From JBBRGG01 sp038240875 (GTDB taxonomy: Bacteria; Planctomycetota; Phycisphaerae; Phycisphaerales; UBA1924): a stretch of DNA of 7,901 bases. The DNA lies in the NCBI GenBank assembly GCA_038240875.1, contig JBBRGG010000169.1:1-7901 (forward strand), read 5' to 3'. The position numbers were made by a program, and so were the translations under genes. Positions within the stretch are counted from its first letter, which is position 1. Each line of letters begins with the position of its first letter. Below are positions 1 through 5,927 of the stretch, in pieces. The notes beneath the pieces are model-generated. The model did no database searches. It was not told where the DNA came from and saw nothing but the letters and a program-made list of their open reading frames with translations.

Positions 1-318
1 TTTGCCTAGTGGGCCGACAAGCTCGATGAGACGGCGCTCGACCCAGGAATGAATGTCTTCGTCGGTGGATGGTTCGGTTATGGTGCCAAGAGGAGCTGAT
101 GGGTTGACGCGGATTTCATCGCTGAGTTCGTTGAGGGCGGCGAAGAGTCGCGCGTGTTCATCGAAGGAAATGACCCCTGCGCGATGGATCGCCGCGGCCC
201 AGCCGACGGATCCTTTGATGTCCTGTAACGCGAGGAGGAAGTCAAAGGGGAGCGAGTCGTTAAGCTCGCGGAAGAGAGAGTCAGGACCGGATTCAAATCG
301 GCCGCCCCAGAGTGCCAT
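1..318 (-). CDS. argH: Argininosuccinate lyase, N-terminal part (runs off left edge)
   Basis: Cytoplasmic lyase of the last arginine step, splitting argininosuccinate into arginine and fumarate. Only the first 106 residues are in the window; the family is usually about 460 residues, so the gene continues beyond base 1. The protein opens with MALWGGRF, the family's N-terminal signature, followed by NDSLPFD at 20-26 and QDIKGSVGWA at 32-41. EDIHSWVERRLIELVG at 87-102 matches the conserved segment just before the HTGRSRND substrate-binding loop, which would follow directly past the edge. The MALWGGRF and EDIHSWVE wording is like that of the E. coli enzyme as I remember it. The start is well fixed: AAAGGAG lies 5 bases upstream. 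It is the last visible gene of the arg cluster, 224 bases after the DUF1801 gene. In Moritella and relatives ArgH can carry a C-terminal ArgA domain; whether this one does cannot be seen here. Confidence 0.95.
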   Translation of the reverse strand, partial: MALWGGRFESGPDSLFRELNDSLPFDFLLALQDIKGSVGWAAAIHRAGVISFDEHARLFAALNELSDEIRVNPSAPLGTITEPSTDEDIHSWVERRLIELVGPLGK

Positions 319-323
319 GGAAA

Positions 324-330
324 CTCCTTT
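324..330 (-). promoter_or_regulatory. Strong ribosome binding site of argH
   Basis: On the minus strand the sequence reads AAAGGAG, then five bases, then the argH ATG. It is the best Shine-Dalgarno match in the window and shows that argH can be translated independently of the gene before it. Confidence 0.8.
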
Positions 331-474
331 GCGAACGGGTCGTGCGCGACAGGAGGGTAGAGGGAGTTATGGACTGAAGTTGAATGTGGAGAAAGATCGA
401 ATCATAATTTCGCTGACGATGTGCAGGGTTGTAGAACAGTCGCGCGAGGAAGAGGCCTTGTTGGTTCAAGAAGT

Positions 475-548
475 TTATTTGCAAGCTGACTTGTTTACTA
501 GTTTGCGTGCTGGTTTGCTAGCTGATTTGCTTGCTAATTGGGTTACTT
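475..548 (-). pseudogene. Out-of-frame 3' continuation of the DUF1801 tail
   Basis: The gene ends ACT AAA AAG TAA. If the reading frame moves by -1 at the five-A run (equivalent to one extra A), translation continues GTA ACC CAA and so on for 23 residues, beginning VTQLASKSASKPARK, to a TAA at 475-477. This stretch has the same Ala/Ser/Lys/Pro make-up as the in-frame tail and no acidic residue, which would be surprising for non-coding sequence. The intact protein would be 233 residues. The likeliest explanation is a one-base deletion in the homopolymer, natural or from sequencing; programmed frameshifting on T AAA AAG is possible but the heptamer is not the canonical A AAA AAG. Confidence 0.55.
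476..547 (-). repeat. Degenerate 12-bp tandem repeat at the DUF1801 3' end
   Basis: Five consecutive 12-base units occupy 476-535, with minus-strand consensus AGCNNGCAAAYC. A decayed sixth unit at 536-547 contains the annotated DUF1801 stop codon. The unit length is a multiple of three. In one frame the repeat encodes tetrapeptides of the type Ala-Ser-Lys-Ser, Ala-Ser-Lys-Pro, Ala-Arg-Lys-Leu and so on, the same composition as the DUF1801 tail. It therefore looks like tail-coding DNA now lying beyond the stop. Confidence 0.75.
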
Positions 549-1175
549 TTTAGTTGAAGAAGATTTAGAAGCTGGCTTGCTTGATGCGGCTTTGGATTTG
601 GTAGTGGGTTTGGGGGCAGATGACTTGGCAGCAGATTTCTTGGTCGAAGACTTTGTAACAGGAGACTTTGTAGCAGGAGACTTCGCTGCGGTTGATATTG
701 CAATTTGTTGTGCAGGCTTTTTGGATTGTTGGAGGACTTCTTCGTAGCGTTTGATGTAGGCCTTGGCGGGCATGTTTGCTATGAGCTTGCCGATGACTTC
801 GAGGGAGAGGTCGTCGATTTTTTTGAATCGGAGACAGGCTTTCCCCATGTCAATTTTTTTGCCTGCTTTGGCGAACCCTTTGCGAAGTTTGACTTCTTGC
901 GCGGGGTCGCCATAGACGCACATGAGGTGGAGAGACATGTGTCCTTTTTGGGATCCAAGGTAAACAAAGGGGAGCGGCAGCTTTGGATCGCAGTGATACC
1001 CGGGTGGATAGATGCTGTGGGGGATGACGTAGCCGATCATGCCATAGCTCATGGCTTCGTGATAGTCCTTGTCAAGATTGGCAAGGATGGTTTCGCGAAG
1101 TGCTTGGATGGCGGTGCGGCGATCCAAAGGCAAAGAGGCGAGATACTCGGCGACGGTGACTGCTTTAGATTGCAT
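543..1175 (-). CDS. DUF1801-family (YdhG/Fra-like) protein with lysine-rich histone-H1-like tail
   Basis: The 210-residue product has two parts. Residues 1 to about 150 look like a DUF1801 (PF08818) domain: an N-terminal VAEYLASLPLDRR helix, a central region with FVYLGSQKGHMSLHLM at 70-85, GKACLRFKKIDDL at 111-123, and a last helix ending RYEEVL. Members of this family include Bacillus subtilis YdhG (Fra), a frataxin-like iron chaperone; most others have no known role, so I infer no specific function. Residues 155-210 are low-complexity Ser/Lys/Ala/Thr/Pro with no acidic residue (15 Lys in residues 151-210) and SP-x-x-K elements, much like a histone H1 tail, which suggests nucleic acid binding. 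The gene sits between argG and argH, where no arginine function is expected. No clear Shine-Dalgarno precedes the ATG. The tail probably once ran on: see the -1 frame continuation at 475-548. Confidence 0.75.
   Translation of the reverse strand: MQSKAVTVAEYLASLPLDRRTAIQALRETILANLDKDYHEAMSYGMIGYVIPHSIYPPGYHCDPKLPLPFVYLGSQKGHMSLHLMCVYGDPAQEVKLRKGFAKAGKKIDMGKACLRFKKIDDLSLEVIGKLIANMPAKAYIKRYEEVLQQSKKPAQQIAISTAAKSPATKSPVTKSSTKKSAAKSSAPKPTTKSKAASSKPASKSSSTKK
649..693. repeat. 15-bp tandem repeat inside the DUF1801 tail
   Basis: Three 15-base units start at 649, 664 and 679 with plus-strand pattern GACTTTGTARCAGGA; the third is diverged. They encode the KSPAT / KSPVT pentapeptide repeat of the tail. 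The unit length keeps frame, so the tail can grow or shrink by slippage. Confidence 0.7.
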
Positions 1176-1301
1176 GAAACCAGAATAGAGAATCGTGACG
1201 GTGCACGCAAGCCGGGGCAGATTTTACCTAGGCGTGTTTTGCGTAAGCTACCTCGATTAAAGAAGGAATAAGGCTGGATTAAATAAGGCGAGCACTACCA
1301 C

Positions 1302-2519
1302 TTATTCAATCTTCCCCATTGCCTTGAGCGCGCTGATGCGTTCGGGCAGGCTCAGCAAGCGAATAAACCCGCCAGCGTCCTTCTGGCTGTACACGTCTTC
1401 ACCTTCGAAGCTCACCATCTTTTCGGCGTAGAGTGAGTTGGGGCTCTTGCGCTGGATCGGCGTCGCACGGCCTTTGTACAAGCGAACCACGACCTCGCCA
1501 TCGAGCCGTTCGGCCATCTTTTCGGCGCACGCCCACAGCGCTTCACGCAGCGGCGTGAACCAGCGGCCGTCGTACACAAGCTCAGCGAACGTCAGGCCCA
1601 AATGCTCGCGATAATGGCGGGTTTCGCGGTCGAGTACGAGCTCTTCGATGGCGCGAAGGCCTTCGACGATGACGGTGCCGCCTGGGGTTTCGTAGAGGCC
1701 ACGCGACTTCATGCCCACGCGGCGATTTTCAACGAGATCAACGCGGCCCACGCCATGCTTCCCGGCGATGTCGTTGAGATCGAGGATGATCTGCCACGCT
1801 TCGAGCTTTTTGCCATTGAGCGCGATGGGGCGGCCCTTTGCGAAAGTAAGCGAAACATCCAGCGGCTGATCTGGAGCTTTCTCGGCAGGAACGGTGAGCA
1901 TGTATGCGTCTTCGGGGGGCGCGTTCCAAGGGCTTTCGATCAAGCCGCCCTCATGAGAAATGTGCCAAAGGTTGCGATCACGCGAGTAGATCTTGGTCGC
2001 GCTCGAGGTCGTGGGAATGTTGCGTACTTTCAAGTAGTCGAGCATCGCAAGGCGGCCCGAGAGGTTCCATTTATCGTGACGCCAAGGCACGATGGTCTGG
2101 AGATCGGGGGCCAACGCGGCGTATGCAGACTCAAAGCGAACTTGGTCGTTGCCCTTACCGGTGCAGCCATGGGAGAGGGCGGTGCACTTGGTCTTGCGTG
2201 CGGCGTTAACCTGTGCGCGTGCGAGGACGGGGCGAGCGATAGCGGTGCCTAGGAGATAACGACCTTCGTAGACGCCGCCTGTGATGACGGTGGGCATGAC
2301 GAACTCATCGACAAATTCTTTTTTGAGATCAACGACGATGCAGTCAACCGCGCCCGAGTCTTTGGCTTTCTGTTCCACGCCAGCAAGTTCCTCGGCTCCC
2401 TGGCCCACGTCGCCCACGACGCAGACTACTTCAGCGCCGGGGATATTTTCTTTGAGCCAGGGAACGATGCACGAAGTGTCAAGGCCGCCTGAGTATGCAA
2501 GAGCGATGCGCGTGGTCAT
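1302..2519 (-). CDS. argG: Argininosuccinate synthase
   Basis: Cytoplasmic enzyme joining citrulline and aspartate with ATP (released as AMP and pyrophosphate) to give argininosuccinate, the substrate of ArgH. The 405-residue length is that of the common short ArgG type rather than the roughly 447-residue E. coli type. The ATP-pyrophosphatase loop AYSGGLDTS is at 8-16, YEGRYLLGTAIARP at 84-97, and the GCTGKGNDQVRFE substrate/ATP segment at 118-130. WNLSGR at 151-156 and the C-terminal GFIRL also fit the family. The ATG is preceded by a weak GGA about 6 bases away and directly follows a leader containing an 8-bp tandem repeat. It lies 117 bases downstream of argF and 126 bases upstream of the DUF1801 gene. 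No defect was seen. Confidence 0.97.
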   Translation of the reverse strand: MTTRIALAYSGGLDTSCIVPWLKENIPGAEVVCVVGDVGQGAEELAGVEQKAKDSGAVDCIVVDLKKEFVDEFVMPTVITGGVYEGRYLLGTAIARPVLARAQVNAARKTKCTALSHGCTGKGNDQVRFESAYAALAPDLQTIVPWRHDKWNLSGRLAMLDYLKVRNIPTTSSATKIYSRDRNLWHISHEGGLIESPWNAPPEDAYMLTVPAEKAPDQPLDVSLTFAKGRPIALNGKKLEAWQIILDLNDIAGKHGVGRVDLVENRRVGMKSRGLYETPGGTVIVEGLRAIEELVLDRETRHYREHLGLTFAELVYDGRWFTPLREALWACAEKMAERLDGEVVVRLYKGRATPIQRKSPNSLYAEKMVSFEGEDVYSQKDAGGFIRLLSLPERISALKAMGKIE

Positions 2520-2528
2520 GGTTGTTCC

Positions 2529-2568
2529 AAATGGCTAAATGATCAAAGTGGTAAATGACCAAATGAAA
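2529..2568. repeat. 8-bp tandem repeat in the argG leader
   Basis: Five consecutive 8-base units start at 2529, 2537, 2545, 2553 and 2561; four begin AAATG and the third AAAGTG. The array ends 9 bases from the argG ATG, so it would be in the 5' untranslated region as repeated CATTT on the transcript. The remainder of the 117-base argF-argG gap holds a weak AATCC/GGATT inverted repeat at 2618-2634 without a T run. Confidence 0.7.
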
Positions 2569-2636
2569 GAGATGGTTGGAGTGGACGAGAATGCTGAATA
2601 TGCTTTCCTGCATACCGAATCCCGAATGCGGATTAC

Positions 2637-3698
2637 CTACTTCCTCTTCTCAAAGAGTTCGAGCATAAGGCCATTTTGTGCCCACATACGGTTTTCGGCT
2701 TGATCAAATACAACCGAAGTCGGCGCGTCAATAACTTCGTCTGTCACTTCGACGCCACGGTTCGCGGGCAAGCAGTGCATGAAGATGGCGTTGGGGGCCG
2801 CCTTAGCCATCATTTCGGGATCGACGCGATAGGGCGTGAACGCTCGCATGCGTTTCCCGCTCGCGTCGGCCTGGCCCATGCTCAGCCAAACATCGGTGTA
2901 CACGGCGTGCGCGCCCGCAATTGCCGCAACAGAGTTTGTCACCTCAACCGATCCGCCTGAAGCCTTCGCAAAATCCTCGCACTCTTTCACGACTTCGGCA
3001 TTTGGCTCGTACCCCTTGGGCGTGATCGCTACGACGTTCGCGCCAAGCGCAGTAGCCGCGTGCATCAAGCTATGGCAGACGTTGTTGCCGTCGCCCATGT
3101 ACGCGATTTTGACTTCGCGCAAGCGATCAAGGTTGCCCGCGCACATATGCTCGGCGACCGTGAGCAGATCCGCGAGTGCCTGGCACGGATGGTGTATGTC
3201 CGAGAGGGCGTTGATTACCGGCACGCGTGAAGCCGCTGCCAACTCTTCGATGACGCGCTGGCTGTACACGCGAGCGATGATGAGGTCGACCCAGCGTTCC
3301 AGATTTTTGCCATAGTCGTACACGCTTTCACGCTCGCCCAACCTTTGGGTGGCATGGTCCATGTAGACCGATGTGCCGCCCATGCGCGCGATGCCGACTT
3401 GGAAACTTACCCGCGTGCGCAGCGAAGGCTTTTCAAAGAGCATGATCGCGGAACGACCTTCGAGCGCGTGTGTGTACGCTTTGGGATCGGCTTTGATGTG
3501 TGCTGCGGACGAAAGGATTTGACGGATCTCGGCCTGGTTGAAGTGGGCAAGATTTACGACATCGGCGCCGATAAGTCCGGTGCCCTGCGCACCAGGAACA
3601 CGCAGTGTGAATACCGCGCGCGGCGAGTCGTGCTTGGTTGAAGCCGCGTCGTTGCGGTGTGCCGTGGAGCGATGAGTTGCGTCAGAAGGTGAAGCCAT
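2637..3698 (-). CDS. argF: Ornithine carbamoyltransferase
   Basis: Transfers the carbamoyl group of carbamoyl phosphate to ornithine, giving citrulline for ArgG. The 353-residue product carries all family motifs: the carbamoyl-phosphate loop FEKPSLRTR with S92-LRTR (Leu in place of the usual Thr, a known variant), HPCQ at 170-173, DVWLSMG at 269-275 (the ornithine-binding SMG loop), and HCLP at 308-311. The SMG motif argues for ornithine rather than N-acetylornithine as substrate. The family norm is about 305-340 residues; the excess is an N-terminal extension of about 40 polar residues before LIGADVVNLAHF. No in-frame ATG, GTG or TTG was found between the annotated ATG and the conserved core, and AGG stands 7 bases upstream, so the extension seems to be translated. 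The gene is 144 bases from argB, with a possible promoter in the gap. Confidence 0.95.
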   Translation of the reverse strand: MASPSDATHRSTAHRNDAASTKHDSPRAVFTLRVPGAQGTGLIGADVVNLAHFNQAEIRQILSSAAHIKADPKAYTHALEGRSAIMLFEKPSLRTRVSFQVGIARMGGTSVYMDHATQRLGERESVYDYGKNLERWVDLIIARVYSQRVIEELAAASRVPVINALSDIHHPCQALADLLTVAEHMCAGNLDRLREVKIAYMGDGNNVCHSLMHAATALGANVVAITPKGYEPNAEVVKECEDFAKASGGSVEVTNSVAAIAGAHAVYTDVWLSMGQADASGKRMRAFTPYRVDPEMMAKAAPNAIFMHCLPANRGVEVTDEVIDAPTSVVFDQAENRMWAQNGLMLELFEKRK

Positions 3699-3773
3699 GG
3701 ATCTGCCTGTGGTATGGTTGCGAACAAGAGCAGCGATGTTGTTATGGAGCGAGAAAGGCTGAGTTGCGGAGCG

Positions 3774-3804
3774 AATATACGCCGCTTGTACGAAAACGTT
3801 TCAA
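3774..3804 (-). promoter_or_regulatory. Possible sigma-70-type promoter before argF
   Basis: In the 144-base argB-argF gap the minus strand reads TTGAAA (3799-3804), 19 bases, then TATATT (3774-3779). Each hexamer matches the bacterial consensus at five of six positions, but the spacer is two bases longer than ideal. It would give argF and the genes after it transcription independent of argC. This is a visual match only. Confidence 0.35.
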
Positions 3805-3842
3805 GGGATATATGCGGGCCGCGTAGGTTTCCTTGTTGTGTT

Positions 3843-4742
3843 TCATTGCGGAACGATGCGGGTGCCTCGGGGGGTACCTTGCGCGAGGGCGCTTAATGAA
3901 ACAGGATCGACGCCGCTGGCGATCACGACAGGAATACCCAATGCTTTCGCGGTTTCGTAAGCGGCGTTCACCTTGACGAGCATGCCGCCCGAAACTACGT
4001 TAGCGGCGACAAGCGCGTCGATTCCGGCACGATCAAGTTCAGGAACGAGAACCTTGTGTGCGTCGAGCACGCCAGCAACATCGGTCAAAAGCACGAGAGC
4101 GGCGACTTTGCACCCATCATTAACAAGCGACCGCACCACGCCCAATGCCGCGTCGTCCGCGTTGATGTTGAGCGTGCGCGAACGCGAGCCTGATGAACCC
4201 ATCGAAGCAATTGGCAGGATTTCAATGCCGATAGAACACACCACGGGAACAAAGCCTGCTTCGCAAAGCAAACGAAGCACGTTGGGGGAATGCACGAGAA
4301 GATCGCGTGGCGCGGCCTTGGATGTGTTGGATGGGTTGGATGGGTTGGATGAAACATCGAAATCAAGCTCGCCAACCAGCCCAAGATCAACTTCTGGACG
4401 CGTCAACTTGCGCGTCGGGACGGCGTTGCCATCGCCTAGGCACATGCCCATGGCGCGACAGTCGCGCGCGAGCAGATCACCCACTATGCGCGCGTTTTCC
4501 GTACCCGAGAGCACGCCAACGATTTGTTCGACTTGATCCGCAGGCGTGATGCGAAGCCCGTTGTGCCGCTGCGTAGGCATGTTGAGCCGAGCAAGTTGGC
4601 GATCAACGGCACGCCCGCCGCCATGCACGAGTACAACCGGTCCAACGCGCGAAAGGGCAGCGATCGCGTCGAGCACGAGCGGCCCGGTCGCGAGGTCCTC
4701 AAGGCTTGCGCCGCCGACTTTGATGACGGTGATTGGGTTCAT
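3843..4742 (-). CDS. argB: Acetylglutamate kinase
   Basis: Phosphorylates N-acetylglutamate with ATP in the second arginine step; ArgC then reduces the product. The 299 residues show an amino acid kinase fold: IKVGG at 7-11 with catalytic Lys8, HGGG at 40-43, NGLRITPADQ at 61-70, NINADDAA at 192-199, LLTDVAGVLD at 218-227 and SGGMLVKVNAA with Lys257. The N-terminus starts right at the first strand and lacks the extra helix of arginine-inhibited hexameric kinases, so feedback at this enzyme is not expected; E. coli ArgB is similar in this and in NGLR-TPADQ. Residues 130-146 are a Ser/Asn/Pro-rich insertion encoded partly by a 9-bp tandem repeat. The ATG overlaps the argC stop as ATGA and has no visible Shine-Dalgarno, which points to translational coupling with argC. 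Confidence 0.95.
   Translation of the reverse strand: MNPITVIKVGGASLEDLATGPLVLDAIAALSRVGPVVLVHGGGRAVDRQLARLNMPTQRHNGLRITPADQVEQIVGVLSGTENARIVGDLLARDCRAMGMCLGDGNAVPTRKLTRPEVDLGLVGELDFDVSSNPSNPSNTSKAAPRDLLVHSPNVLRLLCEAGFVPVVCSIGIEILPIASMGSSGSRSRTLNINADDAALGVVRSLVNDGCKVAALVLLTDVAGVLDAHKVLVPELDRAGIDALVAANVVSGGMLVKVNAAYETAKALGIPVVIASGVDPVSLSALAQGTPRGTRIVPQ
4318..4353. repeat. 9-bp tandem repeat inside argB
   Basis: Four 9-base units start at 4318, 4327, 4336 and 4345; plus-strand unit TTGGATGGG, two copies exact, the outer two differing in the last two bases. On the coding strand it gives Ser-Asn-Pro triplets within ArgB residues 130-142. In-frame unit length makes length variation tolerable. Confidence 0.85.
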
Positions 4743-5842
4743 TTGGTGAGGTGTGAAGTGGGCGTTTCCGCCGCGCCTAAGCCCGCGGCTTCATCGAGCC
4801 CGAGCATGATGTTCATGCACTGCAAGGCTTGGCCCGCCGCACCTTTGGTTAAGTTGTCGATCGCGCTCACGAGGATGATGTGAGCTGGGTTCGTGCTCGT
4901 CGGGTTCGAGTCGTTCGTGTTTGCACCAGGTTCGACAGCAAAGCCAATGTCGCAGAAATTCGTACGTACAACATCGAGCACGCTTGGCCAATCACCCGCG
5001 TCGCAGAGTCGCACGAAGCGTTCGTGCGCGTACGCGCGAGCCAGCGTTTCACGCACACGCGTTTGGTTCCACCCTGGCGCGAGGTCGGCGTGGATCGTCG
5101 AGACAATGCCTCGGTTCCAGCAGCCAAGGTGTGGCGTGAATATTACCGGGCAGCCAGCGTAGGTTTCGATTTCCGGGCGATGGCGGTGCGAGAAGACGGC
5201 ATATGGCTGGAAACTGACTTCACAAAAGAGAGACTTTTGCGTCGACGAACGCCCCGCGCCACTCACGCCGCTGGCTGCATCAATGATGACGCGCTGGGGC
5301 GCGCCTGTGCTTGAGAGTGCGAGCGCACCAGCCTGAATCAAAGGCCTGAGCGCGAGGATCGCCGACGTTGGATAGCAACCGGGAACGCCAATAAGGCTGG
5401 CAGTGCGGATCTGATCACGGAAGAGTTCAGGCAAGCCATAGACAGCGCTCGCGAGCGAAGCTGGATGCGCGTGTGGCCCGCCATAAAAAGCTGGGTAAAC
5501 GCCCGCCTCTTTGAAGCGAAATGCCGCGGAAAGATCGAGCACGTTCAACCCGCGTTCAACCAGTGCGGGAGCCAGCTCCATGCTCGCTTCGTGTGGCGTA
5601 GCGAGAAACACAGCGTCGGGCATCGTCGCGGCAACGGCATCAATACTTGTTGCGCGCAGTGGCAGGTCCATTACGCCACGAAATCGCCCAAAGACTTTGG
5701 AGTATCGCGTTGCGCCTGCTTCGCCTTCGCGCTTGGCGGAGGCAAACAGCCCGACGATTTCAACCCCCGGATGGCCAACGAGCAACTCAACAAGCTCGGC
5801 GCCGCTATACCCGCCCGCCCCAATCACGGCGATCTTTTTCAT
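4739..5842 (-). CDS. argC: N-acetyl-gamma-glutamyl-phosphate reductase
   Basis: NADPH-dependent reduction of N-acetylglutamyl phosphate to the semialdehyde. With the ATG at 5842 the product is 367 residues. The Rossmann motif GAGGYSGAE is at 8-16, the catalytic cysteine is Cys156 in GVPGCYPT, and GVSGAGR at 192-198, FCEVSFQPYAVFSHRHRPEI at 206-225, TPHLG at 236-240 and the NLTKGAAGQALQC segment at 330-342 are family hallmarks; the wording resembles E. coli ArgC. Residues 305-319 are an Asn/Thr/Ser/Pro-rich insertion between two conserved strands. An in-frame TTG at 5854 with AAGGTG six bases before it is an alternative start adding four residues; I prefer the ATG because the first strand follows at once. 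The stop overlaps the argB start. It is 85 bases downstream of nuoI, with no terminator seen between. Confidence 0.95.
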   Translation of the reverse strand: MKKIAVIGAGGYSGAELVELLVGHPGVEIVGLFASAKREGEAGATRYSKVFGRFRGVMDLPLRATSIDAVAATMPDAVFLATPHEASMELAPALVERGLNVLDLSAAFRFKEAGVYPAFYGGPHAHPASLASAVYGLPELFRDQIRTASLIGVPGCYPTSAILALRPLIQAGALALSSTGAPQRVIIDAASGVSGAGRSSTQKSLFCEVSFQPYAVFSHRHRPEIETYAGCPVIFTPHLGCWNRGIVSTIHADLAPGWNQTRVRETLARAYAHERFVRLCDAGDWPSVLDVVRTNFCDIGFAVEPGANTNDSNPTSTNPAHIILVSAIDNLTKGAAGQALQCMNIMLGLDEAAGLGAAETPTSHLTK

Positions 5843-5927
5843 GTCGTGCCCCAACCCTCACACCTTCGATGTGCGTCATGCGTGCGTACAAAAAATACTT
5901 CAACACTCGGCACACCTAAACCGCGGC

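Noticed and set aside
401..406. TATGAT (minus strand) as a -10 for argH
   Set aside because: No acceptable -35 hexamer at 16-18 bases upstream.
536..560. Canonical programmed -1 frameshift heptamer at the DUF1801 end
   Set aside because: The sequence is T AAA AAG, not A AAA AAG, and no strong downstream hairpin is visible; a one-base indel explains the data more simply, though frameshifting is kept as an alternative.
705..1271. Long plus-strand open frame opposite the DUF1801 gene
   Set aside because: It is the antisense shadow of a gene with a recognisable domain; it has no family resemblance of its own.
1602..2252. Long plus-strand open frame opposite argG
   Set aside because: Antisense shadow of a fully conserved argG; composition-driven.
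2618..2634. AATCC/GGATT inverted repeat after argF as a terminator
   Set aside because: Stem of only five pairs and no following T run; expression must pass to argG if the cluster is an operon.
2637..3698. N-acetylornithine carbamoyltransferase instead of ornithine carbamoyltransferase
   Set aside because: The DVWLSMG ornithine-binding loop and standard S-x-RTR/HPCQ/HCLP set favour ornithine as substrate.
5843..5927. ArgR operator (ARG box) before argC
   Set aside because: No TGAAT-type inverted repeat seen in the 85-base gap.
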